From assembly GCF_022447245.1 (NCBI RefSeq), contig NZ_JAKVBC010000007.1, positions 1 to 64,000 on the forward strand: a DNA stretch of 64,000 nucleotides. Direction: 5' to 3'. Below are positions 1-7,690 of this stretch, piece by piece; the stretch's first letter is position 1, and each line of letters begins with the position of its first letter. The stretch comes from Kordia sp. (GTDB lineage: Bacteria; Bacteroidota; Bacteroidia; Flavobacteriales; Flavobacteriaceae). Under the pieces are notes generated by a model. The model was not told the origin of the DNA. It saw only the letters and a list, made by a program, of their open reading frames with translations, and did no database searches. The position numbers and the translations under genes were made by a program.

Positions 1-679
1 AATTCAAAATTTGCTGTAAAACGTCCTTTTTTAGTCGTACACTGATGGGAATTTTATGTTCTCCAATCAAAATTTGATTTCCTGTAATTTCTGAAATTTG
101 TGCTTTGGAAACCAAATATGATTTATGTGTTTGTACAAAAAATGAATCTGGTAAATTGTCTCGTAATTGTTTTAAGGTAGAATGTGTAATGATGATTTCT
201 GAAGTAGTTACAATTTTTACATAATTCTGCATTGCTTTCAAAAATAAAATTTCATTAGGCTTTATTTTTTTAAGTGACTTATCACTCTTTACAAAAAATA
301 CATGTTCGTCCTCAGTTGTTTTGGTCAAACGATACGCTTTGTTAACAGCTTGTAAAAAACGTTCAAACGAAATAGGTTTTACCAAATAATCAATTACTTC
401 ATAAGAAAAACTCTCCAAAGCATATTGTGGATACGCAGTGGTCATAACAACGAGTGGAGAAGACTTCAAACTTTTTAACCAATCTAAACCTGACACAATT
501 GGCATGTTAATATCTAAAAATAATAAATCTACTTTTTGTTGCTGTAATATATCATTTGCCTGAAGCGCATTTTTACACACACTAACCACATTCAAAAAGG
601 AAATATCATTGCAATATGCTTGCAAGCCTTTTCTAGCCAAAGGTTCATCGTCTATAATAATACAATTGAGTATGTTCAT
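1..679 (-). CDS. LytTR-family response regulator, partial (C-terminus beyond left edge)
   Basis: I translated the minus strand from the ATG at 679. The receiver domain has the acidic pair D10-D11, the probable phospho-acceptor D56 (in LLFLDINMP) and a lysine in DYLVKPISF near residue 107. After a short linker comes a LytTR DNA-binding domain with the characteristic NYVKI and THKSYLV segments. The protein should be a cytoplasmic transcription factor phosphorylated by the kinase next to it. Its ATG overlaps the kinase stop codon (ATGA, 676-679), which implies translational coupling. The last residues of the LytTR domain lie outside the window. Confidence 0.93.
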   Translation of the reverse strand, partial: MNILNCIIIDDEPLARKGLQAYCNDISFLNVVSVCKNALQANDILQQQKVDLLFLDINMPIVSGLDWLKSLKSSPLVVMTTAYPQYALESFSYEVIDYLVKPISFERFLQAVNKAYRLTKTTEDEHVFFVKSDKSLKKIKPNEILFLKAMQNYVKIVTTSEIIITHSTLKQLRDNLPDSFFVQTHKSYLVSKAQISEITGNQILIGEHKIPISVRLKKDVLQQILN

Positions 680-1722
680 GATATATCAATTAATAAATCT
701 ACAGAATATGAATCATTTTCTTCTGTGACAGTTAATGTATGCTTTTCTGGATATAAAAGTGTCAATCGTCGTTGTACATTTTGTAAGCCAACACCACCAA
801 CAGCTGTTTGTTGCAATGAGGCATCAGTAGTATTTTTTACAGATAATGCTATTTTGTGTTTCGATTCTTTGATGTCAATTTCAATCCTATTTTCTGTGGC
901 TTCATAATGATGACTTATATGTTTGAAGGCATTTTCAATAAAAGGAGTCAGCAATAATGGCGCAATTTTCAAAGAAGCATTTTCATAATCAATCGTATAA
1001 TTTAATGTAATATCATCTCCTTTGCGAATGGCTTCTAAACGAATATACTGAGACACATAATCTAATTCCTTTTCTAAATTAATAAAGGCTTCACTGCTTT
1101 CATACAATTGGTAACGCAATAACCCTGAAAATTGCAACAAAGTATCTTTTGCCAAGGTATTATTACTTCCAATTAAATGATATACACTGTTGATTCCGTT
1201 AAATAAAAAATGCGGGTTTAGCTGTGCTTTTAAATACTTTAATTCCGTTTGATGCGTCTCTTTTAACAACTCTTGCTTAGCGCGTTCTGCGTTGCGATAT
1301 TCAAACAAAAAACGATACAAAAACCCAAAAGCACCATACAAAACATGAAAAAATAAATTCTGAATAAACACAGAAAAAACAATAATTGAAAACGGTGCTA
1401 CCGGGTGAATCATGTTAAAACTTGAGGCAACATACAAATCTAAATAGCTCTCTACAGCAGTAATTCCGAATAAAATAAGCAAAGAATAACTCCAAAATGC
1501 CCGTTTTTTATGTTTGATAAAGAACCGTGGAACCAGCCAAAAAACTTGAATATAACACAGAAATGCATTAAAAAACATTCCATAACTATACACAATAGGC
1601 ATTGTGCCTGAAGCATTGTCAAATCCCATCCAGGTTATATTTCCTGAAGTGATGTACAAATAATTCAACACCCAAAAAACCAGATGTGCTAAGATGAGTA
1701 TGTATAGTTTTGTTCTGGACAT
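676..1722 (-). CDS. LytS/YehU-type sensor histidine kinase
   Basis: This 348-residue protein has four predicted membrane helices (about 7-27, 45-68, 78-97, 110-137). A His_kinase domain follows, with the phospho-acceptor motif LNPHFLFNGINS (H171), then a GHKL ATPase region with N-box PFIENAFKHI (about 265-274) and glycine box GGVGLQNVQRR (about 309-319). There is no large extracellular domain, so it probably senses something in or at the membrane. It forms a two-component pair with the overlapping LytTR regulator. The gene starts 21 bases after the serine hydrolase stop, so the three genes are probably one transcript. Confidence 0.93.
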   Translation of the reverse strand: MSRTKLYILILAHLVFWVLNYLYITSGNITWMGFDNASGTMPIVYSYGMFFNAFLCYIQVFWLVPRFFIKHKKRAFWSYSLLILFGITAVESYLDLYVASSFNMIHPVAPFSIIVFSVFIQNLFFHVLYGAFGFLYRFLFEYRNAERAKQELLKETHQTELKYLKAQLNPHFLFNGINSVYHLIGSNNTLAKDTLLQFSGLLRYQLYESSEAFINLEKELDYVSQYIRLEAIRKGDDITLNYTIDYENASLKIAPLLLTPFIENAFKHISHHYEATENRIEIDIKESKHKIALSVKNTTDASLQQTAVGGVGLQNVQRRLTLLYPEKHTLTVTEENDSYSVDLLIDIS

Positions 1723-1743
1723 TTATATAGAACTTGTATGATA

Positions 1744-2862
1744 TCAGTTTTTAGATAATAACTCTATCAAAGAAAAACATAAATTATCAATTTTTGGACC
1801 TTGTGGACTAAAAGCAGAAAGATTAGATAGGAGCAGCGCCGCTTTTTTATTTTTCTTATCAATAATCATACAGGATAAGTAGCCACCAGTGCCGCCATTA
1901 TGAAACAATACTGTTTTGCCTTCTTTTGTAATAATGTGCCAACCCAAACCTACGCGAACCATTTCGTTTACTTTGATGGTTTCTTGTTGAGGTAAATTGT
2001 ACACAGTATTTTCATCTTCGAAGTTTTTACGGATAAATTTTTCCATATCAACAACATTTGATTTCATTCCACCGGCACCAACTAGCGCATCAGTAAAGTC
2101 CCAATTAGAAGCTTCTGTACCATCTGCCTTTATTCCAATAACCAATTTATTCTGATCAACCTTTGATAAATCTGTAGTGGTATGATTCATCTGTAAAGGT
2201 TTTAAAATCTGTTCTTGTAACAAACTTTCATAACTTTTCTTCGTTTTTTCTGTGAGTATGTAACCTAACAATCCAGCACCTAAATTGGAATACGCACTCA
2301 CTTTCGTAGGTTCATTTTGTAGTGAAATTCCATTTTTCAAATACGTGTGTAACATATCAATGGTATATTTTTTATACGGATTTTCCATGTTTGTTTGTAA
2401 TAATGGAAAGATATTTTGCGGTAACCTTGGCAAGCCTGAAGAATGATTGGCAAGTGTTTGTAACGTAATCTTATCCGTATGTTCAGGTGATGTTTCAATT
2501 TTGAATGGTAAAACATCTATCAACTTATCATTCAGTTGAAGGTTTCCTGCATGAATTTGATGTGAAAGTAGGAGTGAAGTAAATACTTTTGTGTTAGAAC
2601 CTATTTCAAAAATAGCACCTTTATTATCTATAGTTTGTAAGGTATCATTCTTACGAATAACTCCAATGTAGTTTGTTTTTTCTCCATCAATCAAAGCAAT
2701 AGAGAGTTGTACATTATTAGGAAAAAGTTCACTGTTTTCAGCAATGACTTTTGCTATTTCTGATGACATGTTGGACGTGTCAATAGCATTTATGGCTTTC
2801 TCTTGAGAAAAACCTAACTGAATATTTAAAAAAATGAAGAGTAAAAAAAATGTTCGTTTCAT
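1744..2862 (-). CDS. Serine hydrolase, class C beta-lactamase / DD-peptidase-like family
   Basis: This 372-residue protein has a signal peptide ending near residue 19 (GFSQ). Its penicillin-binding-protein fold motifs are present: S89-N-T-K92 (nucleophile and general base), Y191-S-N193, and H321-N-G323 in place of the KTG box. This family (PF00144) includes AmpC, D-aminopeptidases and esterases, and the exact substrate cannot be read from sequence. The protein is probably periplasmic. Its position upstream of a LytS/LytTR pair suggests a cell-wall-related role, which is inference. Confidence 0.88.
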   Translation of the reverse strand: MKRTFFLLFIFLNIQLGFSQEKAINAIDTSNMSSEIAKVIAENSELFPNNVQLSIALIDGEKTNYIGVIRKNDTLQTIDNKGAIFEIGSNTKVFTSLLLSHQIHAGNLQLNDKLIDVLPFKIETSPEHTDKITLQTLANHSSGLPRLPQNIFPLLQTNMENPYKKYTIDMLHTYLKNGISLQNEPTKVSAYSNLGAGLLGYILTEKTKKSYESLLQEQILKPLQMNHTTTDLSKVDQNKLVIGIKADGTEASNWDFTDALVGAGGMKSNVVDMEKFIRKNFEDENTVYNLPQQETIKVNEMVRVGLGWHIITKEGKTVLFHNGGTGGYLSCMIIDKKNKKAALLLSNLSAFSPQGPKIDNLCFSLIELLSKN

Positions 2863-2966
2863 GATGATTCTTTTGATGTTTCAAAGTAATCACATAAAAC
2901 GAACACTATATAATTTATTTGACGAACGTATACAAGTTTTTGATGAGCGTGAGTGAATTTCGGCAA

Positions 2967-2979
2967 CACTCGATTTGAC
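2967..2979 (-). repeat. Copy 1 of a dispersed 13-bp intergenic sequence
   Basis: On the minus strand this reads GTCAAATCGAGTG, identical to 7597-7609 on the plus strand. Both copies lie between genes. Similar strings are scattered through many flavobacterial genomes; that is recollection, not a search. Confidence 0.4.
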
Positions 2980-3002
2980 TTCTATATAATTGAAAGATTT
3001 TA

Positions 3003-3527
3003 TTATTCCTTAATATCTTCGATATCCATCGTATTTTCTGGAATCTTCATAGACGTTTTAAAATCAGGAAAATAACTAATTATTGTTCCAGTATCTTTCA
3101 TTTCTTTGGCTTCAACAAAAGTCCATTTTTTAGTTGATTCATTAAAAAAACCAATCATATAACTCGTTGCTGTAATACGCTTTTTGTTCATCAGCATCAC
3201 ATTATAGTTTTGAACATAGCAGCGATATTCACCTTGTTCTTTTACTACATCAGACACAGATTTGGTTTCTGCTGTTTCATACTTAAAACCGCCAGCTTTC
3301 ATTTGATCAAAAGTACTTTTTAAAAACTCTTCCATAACTTCTACGCCGCCAGCTGCTTTGATAAGATTAGGATGTGTAAAACTAAGCAGTGTTTTATAAT
3401 CTTCATCTATAGTAGCTTTGCAAGCAGCTTTTGCATCGCGCATAGCACTTGCTTTTAGCGCTTTCATATCTTGTGAAAATACTTGTGTAGCGCAACATAT
3501 AAATAGGAGTAAAGTGATTTTTTTCAT
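3003..3527 (-). CDS. Secreted hypothetical protein (174 aa)
   Basis: The reading frame is open up to 3584, but the ATG at 3527 is chosen because it begins a textbook signal peptide (MKKITLLLFICCATQVFSQ, cleavage after about residue 19). The mature part is about 155 residues. It is mixed alpha/beta, without cysteines apart from one or two, and contains DYKTLLSFTHPNLI and KWTFVEAKEM, a pattern reminiscent of NTF2-like periplasmic proteins. I do not recognise a named family. A hairpin terminator of the upstream SPFH gene precedes it, so it is probably transcribed alone. Confidence 0.75.
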   Translation of the reverse strand: MKKITLLLFICCATQVFSQDMKALKASAMRDAKAACKATIDEDYKTLLSFTHPNLIKAAGGVEVMEEFLKSTFDQMKAGGFKYETAETKSVSDVVKEQGEYRCYVQNYNVMLMNKKRITATSYMIGFFNESTKKWTFVEAKEMKDTGTIISYFPDFKTSMKIPENTMDIEDIKE

Positions 3528-3566
3528 CTGTTCATGTTTATTGTTATTGAGCTTAAATATACACAT

Positions 3567-3595
3567 AAAAAAAACCCGAAACATTTAATTTCGGG
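3567..3595 (-). terminator. Rho-independent terminator after the SPFH gene
   Basis: On the minus strand, CCCGAAA (3595-3589) pairs with TTTCGGG (3581-3575) around a 7-base loop. Eight T residues follow (3574-3567). It lies 24 bases beyond the stop of the SPFH gene. Confidence 0.85.
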
Positions 3596-3618
3596 CTTTG
3601 TTGTGTATCGTATGGAGA

Positions 3619-4563
3619 TTACTTGTCTTTATCAGTTTCTCCTTTTTTACGTTTTGCTTCTTTCATAGCTTCTCCAATTTGATTACTTGCGGTAAAGCTT
3701 GCCACCATATTGTTAAGCATATCACTTCCAGCTTGTGGAGAGTTAGGCAATAAGATTAAGTTACTATTGGTTTCTTCTCCAATAGACTGTAAAGTATCAT
3801 AATGCTGAGTTACTACGATCAACGCAGAAGCCTCTTGTGAGTTGATTCCAACTTTGTTCAATACTTCTACAGATTCTTCCAAACCGCGTGCAATCTCTCT
3901 ACGCTGATCTGCAATACCTTGACCTTGTAAACGTTTGCTTGCTGCTTCCGCTTTAGCTTTTTCAACGATTAAAATACGTTGTGCATCACCTTCATACTGT
4001 GCAGCAATTTTTTCACGTTCTGCAGCATTAATACGGTTCATCGCCGCTTTTACTTGTGCATCAGGATCAATATCTGTTACTAAGGTTTTAATAATGTCAT
4101 ATCCATATTCAATCATTGCATCGTTTAATTCAGATTTTACCGCAATTGCAATATCATCTTTTTTTACGAATACATCGTCCAATTTCATTTTTGGAACTTC
4201 GGCACGAACTACGTCAAATACATACGATGTAATTTGATCGTGTGGATAATCTAATTTATAAAAAGCTTCGTATACTTTGTCTTTAATTACTTTATATTGA
4301 ACAGAAACTTTTAATCGGACAAATACATCATCTAATGTTTTTGTTTCAACGATTACATCTAACTGTTGAATTTTTAAGCTCATCTTTCCTGCAATTCTAT
4401 CCATTAAAGGAACTTTTAACTGAAGTCCTGACTGGCGAATACTTTGAAAACGTCCAAAACGTTCTACAATAGCAGCAGTTTGTTGTTTTACAATGAAAAA
4501 TGTTCCAAGAATAATAATAAGTAATAGTACTCCAGCAACTACATAATAAGGATTTATTGGCAT
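3619..4563 (-). CDS. SPFH/band 7 membrane protein (stomatin/QmcA-like)
   Basis: This 314-residue protein has one N-terminal membrane helix (about 5-25), then an SPFH/PHB domain (about 25-200) with FGRFQSIRQSGLQLKVPLMDRI and DPDAQVKAAMNRINAAEREK. An alanine/glutamate-rich helical segment of the flotillin/stomatin type follows, then a lysine-rich tail. Family members form oligomeric rings on the inner membrane and often modulate membrane proteases. No NfeD partner is adjacent here. The ATG at 4563 is the natural start because the membrane helix begins right after it. Confidence 0.92.
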   Translation of the reverse strand: MPINPYYVVAGVLLLIIILGTFFIVKQQTAAIVERFGRFQSIRQSGLQLKVPLMDRIAGKMSLKIQQLDVIVETKTLDDVFVRLKVSVQYKVIKDKVYEAFYKLDYPHDQITSYVFDVVRAEVPKMKLDDVFVKKDDIAIAVKSELNDAMIEYGYDIIKTLVTDIDPDAQVKAAMNRINAAEREKIAAQYEGDAQRILIVEKAKAEAASKRLQGQGIADQRREIARGLEESVEVLNKVGINSQEASALIVVTQHYDTLQSIGEETNSNLILLPNSPQAGSDMLNNMVASFTASNQIGEAMKEAKRKKGETDKDK

Positions 4564-4621
4564 AATTTGAAGATTTAAAATGTTAGTATATAAAAATAAT
4601 TTTTTTTGCGTAAAAAAAGGA

Positions 4622-4629
4622 TACTTTTG
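4622..4629 (+). promoter_or_regulatory. Putative -7 promoter element (TAnnTTTG)
   Basis: TACTTTTG matches the Bacteroidota -7 consensus and sits 27 bases before the ATG at 4657. It supports that start rather than the longer frame opening at 4606. A convincing -33 box is not seen at the usual distance. Confidence 0.45.
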
Positions 4630-4656
4630 AGAACTTTAAACCCAAAGTTTCCTCAA

Positions 4657-5310
4657 ATGCAAAAACCTACTTACATAACATTAGTATTGATTTCACTACT
4701 TTTTGTTACAAAATCTTTTTCCCAAGGTCGTTATGACAATTACAATCGCTTCGGGATTTCGGCTGGAATTCATCAGTTTGATATTCGTACAAATGACTTA
4801 GTAACCACAAAATCTACTGGCTTTCAAGGCGGATTGTCAACACGTGGAACCGTGGCCAGACATTTTGATATGGTGTACTTTTTACACTTAAACTGGCATG
4901 AGTTTAATGTATTAGGAAGAGAAACCGCCTCAGCAACTATCAACCAAGAAATTCCATTTAATCTATTAGCTGCAAAAATTGGTGTGTTGGGAAGTTATAA
5001 AATTAGCGAGAAACATTTTAGTGTGGAGTTTGGTCCAGCTTTGCAATTGTCTGAAAAATTTGAAATAGACAGTCAGTTTGAAGACTATGTTTTACAAGGA
5101 TACGATTCGTTTACTGCCAAAGAAGCACGCCAAACCAATCGTTTAAATGTGATGGGCGTTGTCGGAATCTCTGCCGGATTTCAATCATTTAAAATCTCCT
5201 TGCAATACGAATATGGATTTACAAACGTTTTAAGTAAACTCACCGTAGACAATAATAAACTAAAAGGAAATATAGAACAGTTGAGTGTTTTAGCCACTTT
5301 CTATTTGTAA
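4657..5310 (+). CDS. Outer-membrane beta-barrel protein, PorT-like
   Basis: This protein has 217 residues from the ATG at 4657, which starts a clean signal peptide (MQKPTYITLVLISLLF...SFSQ). The frame is open from 4606, but the extra 17 residues are basic and contain no hydrophobic core. The mature part alternates aromatic and polar residues typical of a small outer-membrane barrel (HFDMVYFLHLNWHEF, FKISLQYEYGFTNVL) and ends in FYL with a terminal hydrophobic residue. The pattern resembles the PorT/outer membrane beta-barrel family (PF13568). Its relation to type IX secretion is uncertain. Confidence 0.75.
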   Translation: MQKPTYITLVLISLLFVTKSFSQGRYDNYNRFGISAGIHQFDIRTNDLVTTKSTGFQGGLSTRGTVARHFDMVYFLHLNWHEFNVLGRETASATINQEIPFNLLAAKIGVLGSYKISEKHFSVEFGPALQLSEKFEIDSQFEDYVLQGYDSFTAKEARQTNRLNVMGVVGISAGFQSFKISLQYEYGFTNVLSKLTVDNNKLKGNIEQLSVLATFYL

Positions 5311-5370
5311 TGTAGTGAAACTCTAATTTCGGAAGTCCAGAGGACGCACAGAAATACGTTAGTTGAACTA

Positions 5371-5390
5371 ATCCCGCTGCAGAGTGGGAT
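5371..5390 (+). other. Hairpin in the 3' region of the barrel gene
   Basis: ATCCCGCT (5371-5378) can pair with AGTGGGAT (5383-5390), with one G-T wobble, around GCAG. It sits between the barrel stop and the terminator hairpin and has no T tract of its own. It may be part of the mRNA 3' end. Confidence 0.4.
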
Positions 5391-5398
5391 CATATAAC

Positions 5399-5428
5399 AC
5401 AAAAGAGCGCCGATAAGCGCTCTTTTTT
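5399..5428. terminator. Bidirectional terminator between convergent genes
   Basis: AAGAGCGC (5403-5410) and GCGCTCTT (5417-5424) form an 8-bp stem around CGATAA. A T tract follows on the plus strand, and an A tract before it serves the minus strand. It ends the barrel gene, and on the other strand it overlaps the stop codon of the OmpA-like gene. Confidence 0.88.
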
Positions 5429-5885
5429 ATAGTTTCTTAATAATAATCTCAATTCTCCGATTCTGTTTTCTTCCTTCTTTAGTTTTATTAGAGACTAAAG
5501 GTTGTGTTTCTCCATATCCTTTAGCTACTAATGTAGAAGCTTTACAACCGTGAGCTATTAAAAGTTCTTTTATTTTTTCAGCTCTTTTTTGTGATAATGC
5601 TAAGTTTAAATCTTTATTTCCTACAGAATCTGTATGCCCTGAAATTTCAGCAAAATAGTTGTTAGAAACCTTTTAGATGATATCACTAATGGCGATGATT
5701 TCTTTTGCAGGATTTTCTATTAACTTATTAGTTCCACTTTTGAAAATTAAATTTTTAGTGTATTGCCAAAAAGGATTTCGATCATCTTCTGTGATAATTA
5801 TTGTATTATTTTCTTTTACAGAAAGACCATTATTAATTTTGCATGAAGCGAAACATATAATAACAATAAGCACAATTTTTTTCAT
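5427..5885 (-). pseudogene. OmpA-family lipoprotein interrupted by an in-frame TAA
   Basis: The frame from the ATG at 5885 encodes a lipoprotein signal (MKKIVLIVIICFASC, lipidated C15). It stops at a TAA at 5673-5675 after 70 residues (AISDII-stop). The same frame then continues without another stop to 5427, encoding KVSNNYFAEISGHTDSVG and RAEKIKELLIAHG...VAKGYGETQPL, an OmpA-like peptidoglycan-binding domain ending in NRRIEIIIKKL. One substitution, such as AAA to TAA, explains the break, so the OmpA domain is probably no longer made. The start lies one base after the gltX stop, so it was co-transcribed with gltX. Confidence 0.85.
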
Positions 5886-5886
5886 C

Positions 5887-7398
5887 TTACAACATTCCTA
5901 ATACTTTCTGAATACGCTTAATGGTTTCTTGTTTTCCAATCATAAACATAATCTGAAATAAATCTGGACCACTTAATGCACCAGCCAATGCAAAACGTAA
6001 TGGTTGCATTACTTTTCCAAAACCAATTTCATTGCTTGTAATCCAACCTTTGATATTCGTTTGTAGGCTTTCTACGCTATAATCTTCGGTAGACTCTATA
6101 ATTTCTATCAATTTATTTAAAATGTCTCCTGTGCCTTCTTTTAAGGCCTTTTTCTGTGCTTTTGGATCAAATTCTGTTGGTGCTACAAAGAAAAAGTGAC
6201 TCAAATTCCATAAATCTTTGGTAAAAGAAGCTCTTTCTTTAATCAACTCAACAACCATTTCAATATAATTGATGTCAATATCAGCCAATTCAGGTTGACT
6301 TTCTTTAAAAGTAATAGCCAAACTTTCTTTAGATTTTAATTGCATGTATTGTTGGTTGAACCAATCCGCTTTTTTGATGTCAAATCGTGCACCCGCTTTG
6401 TTGATTCGTTCCAATTCAAAATCTTGAACCAATTGCTCTAAGCTAAAGATTTCTTGTTCCGTTCCAGGATTCCATCCTAAAAAAACTAAGAAATTGATCA
6501 ATGCATCAGGGAAATAACCTTCATCTTTGAATCCCATGTACAATTGATCTTCTTTATCATCGTGCCATTCTTTTGGAAATACTGGGAAACCAAACTTAGC
6601 ACCATCACGCTTGCTTAATTTTCCTTTTCCTGTTGGTTTAAGGATTAATGGTAAATGTGCAAATGTTGGTGCTTCCCATTCAAACGAACGGTATAATAAA
6701 TAATGCAATGCTAACGATGGCAACCATTCTTCTCCACGAATTACATGTGTGATTTCCATTAAATGATCATCTACAATATTAGCTAGGTGATAGGTTGGCA
6801 TTCCATCACTTTTAAACAATACTTTGTCATCTAAAATGTTAGTGTCAATTTTTACATCCCCGCGAACAATATCTTTTAAATGTAAAATTTCATCTTGTGG
6901 CGATTTGTAACGCACTACATACGGTTCACCAGCATCTATTTTTGCCTGAACTTCTTCTGTAGAAAGCGATAAAGAGTTTGTCAATTTTAAACGATTGTGC
7001 CAGTTGTAAATAAAGGTTTTTCCTTTGGCTTCATGATCTTTTCTGTGACCATCTAAGGTTTCAGCCGTATCAAAAGCGTAATATGCATGTCCTTTTTCAA
7101 TCAATTGGTCAGCATATTGTTTGTATAAATGTTTACGCTCACTTTGTCTGTATGGACCAAATCCACCATCTTTTCCAACACCTTCGTCAAAAGGAATTCC
7201 ACACCATTCCAATGATTCTACAATATATTCTTCCGCTCCTTCAACAAATCGGTTTTGATCTGTATCTTCAATACGTAACACAAAATCTCCACCATGTTTT
7301 TTGGCGAATAAATAATTAAATAAGGCAGTTCTAACGCCTCCAATGTGTAGCGGTCCTGTTGGACTTGGTGCAAAACGAACACGAACTTTTTTAGTCAT
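5887..7398 (-). CDS. gltX: Glutamate--tRNA ligase
   Basis: This 503-residue class I aminoacyl-tRNA synthetase charges tRNA-Glu with glutamate in the cytosol. The HIGH signature is H18-I-G-G within APSPTGPLHIGG, and the KMSKS counterpart is KLSKR at 260-264. The catalytic domain (1 to about 330) is followed by the helical anticodon-binding domain (about 340-503). Length and motifs are normal for bacterial GluRS. The downstream neighbour, one base after the stop, is the broken OmpA-like lipoprotein. Confidence 0.98.
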   Translation of the reverse strand: MTKKVRVRFAPSPTGPLHIGGVRTALFNYLFAKKHGGDFVLRIEDTDQNRFVEGAEEYIVESLEWCGIPFDEGVGKDGGFGPYRQSERKHLYKQYADQLIEKGHAYYAFDTAETLDGHRKDHEAKGKTFIYNWHNRLKLTNSLSLSTEEVQAKIDAGEPYVVRYKSPQDEILHLKDIVRGDVKIDTNILDDKVLFKSDGMPTYHLANIVDDHLMEITHVIRGEEWLPSLALHYLLYRSFEWEAPTFAHLPLILKPTGKGKLSKRDGAKFGFPVFPKEWHDDKEDQLYMGFKDEGYFPDALINFLVFLGWNPGTEQEIFSLEQLVQDFELERINKAGARFDIKKADWFNQQYMQLKSKESLAITFKESQPELADIDINYIEMVVELIKERASFTKDLWNLSHFFFVAPTEFDPKAQKKALKEGTGDILNKLIEIIESTEDYSVESLQTNIKGWITSNEIGFGKVMQPLRFALAGALSGPDLFQIMFMIGKQETIKRIQKVLGML

Positions 7399-7424
7399 AG
7401 GTAATAGTATATGGTTTTAAAGTG

Positions 7425-7432
7425 CAAATGTA
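7425..7432 (-). promoter_or_regulatory. Putative -7 element upstream of gltX
   Basis: On the minus strand the bases read TACATTTG, matching TAnnTTTG, 26 bases before the gltX ATG. No clear -33 partner is visible. Confidence 0.4.
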
Positions 7433-7520
7433 ATACTATTTTGATGTAGAAAAAGTATAATTCTAAAAAGTCAATTGCCCTACTACAAGTGTTTGAATAT
7501 CTAAATCTTAATTAATAAGT

Positions 7521-7553
7521 GAAACCTTCAAAGTTTTTAGCCTTGAAGGTTTC
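7521..7553. repeat. Intergenic inverted repeat (11-bp arms)
   Basis: GAAACCTTCAA (7521-7531) is perfectly repeated in inverse as TTGAAGGTTTC (7543-7553) around an 11-base loop. Neither side has a T tract, so it is not a classical terminator for the minus-strand T9SS gene. It could stabilise an mRNA end or be a mobile palindromic element. Confidence 0.6.
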
Positions 7554-7596
7554 GGTAATCAGCAAGTTGAGAAAAATCCTATTTTAAATAAGTGAT

Positions 7597-7609
7597 GTCA
7601 AATCGAGTG
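7597..7609 (+). repeat. Copy 2 of the dispersed 13-bp intergenic sequence
   Basis: GTCAAATCGAGTG here is identical to the minus-strand sequence at 2967-2979. Here it begins a stretch bounded by TGTCA (7596-7600) and its inverse TGACA (about 7667-7671). Confidence 0.4.
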
Positions 7610-7690
7610 CAGTTGAGGTGCAATGATAGTATGAAGTTTGCTTTGATTTTTAACTGTACCCGAAGTGACATTTATAGGTAGAAAGTCTTA

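Noticed and set aside
620-907. Plus-strand frame of 95 codons
   Set aside because: It lies antisense to the histidine kinase and response regulator, which carry clear motifs; no independent support.
7521-7553. Terminator for the T9SS gene
   Set aside because: The hairpin has no T tract on the minus strand and lies 138 bases beyond the stop codon.
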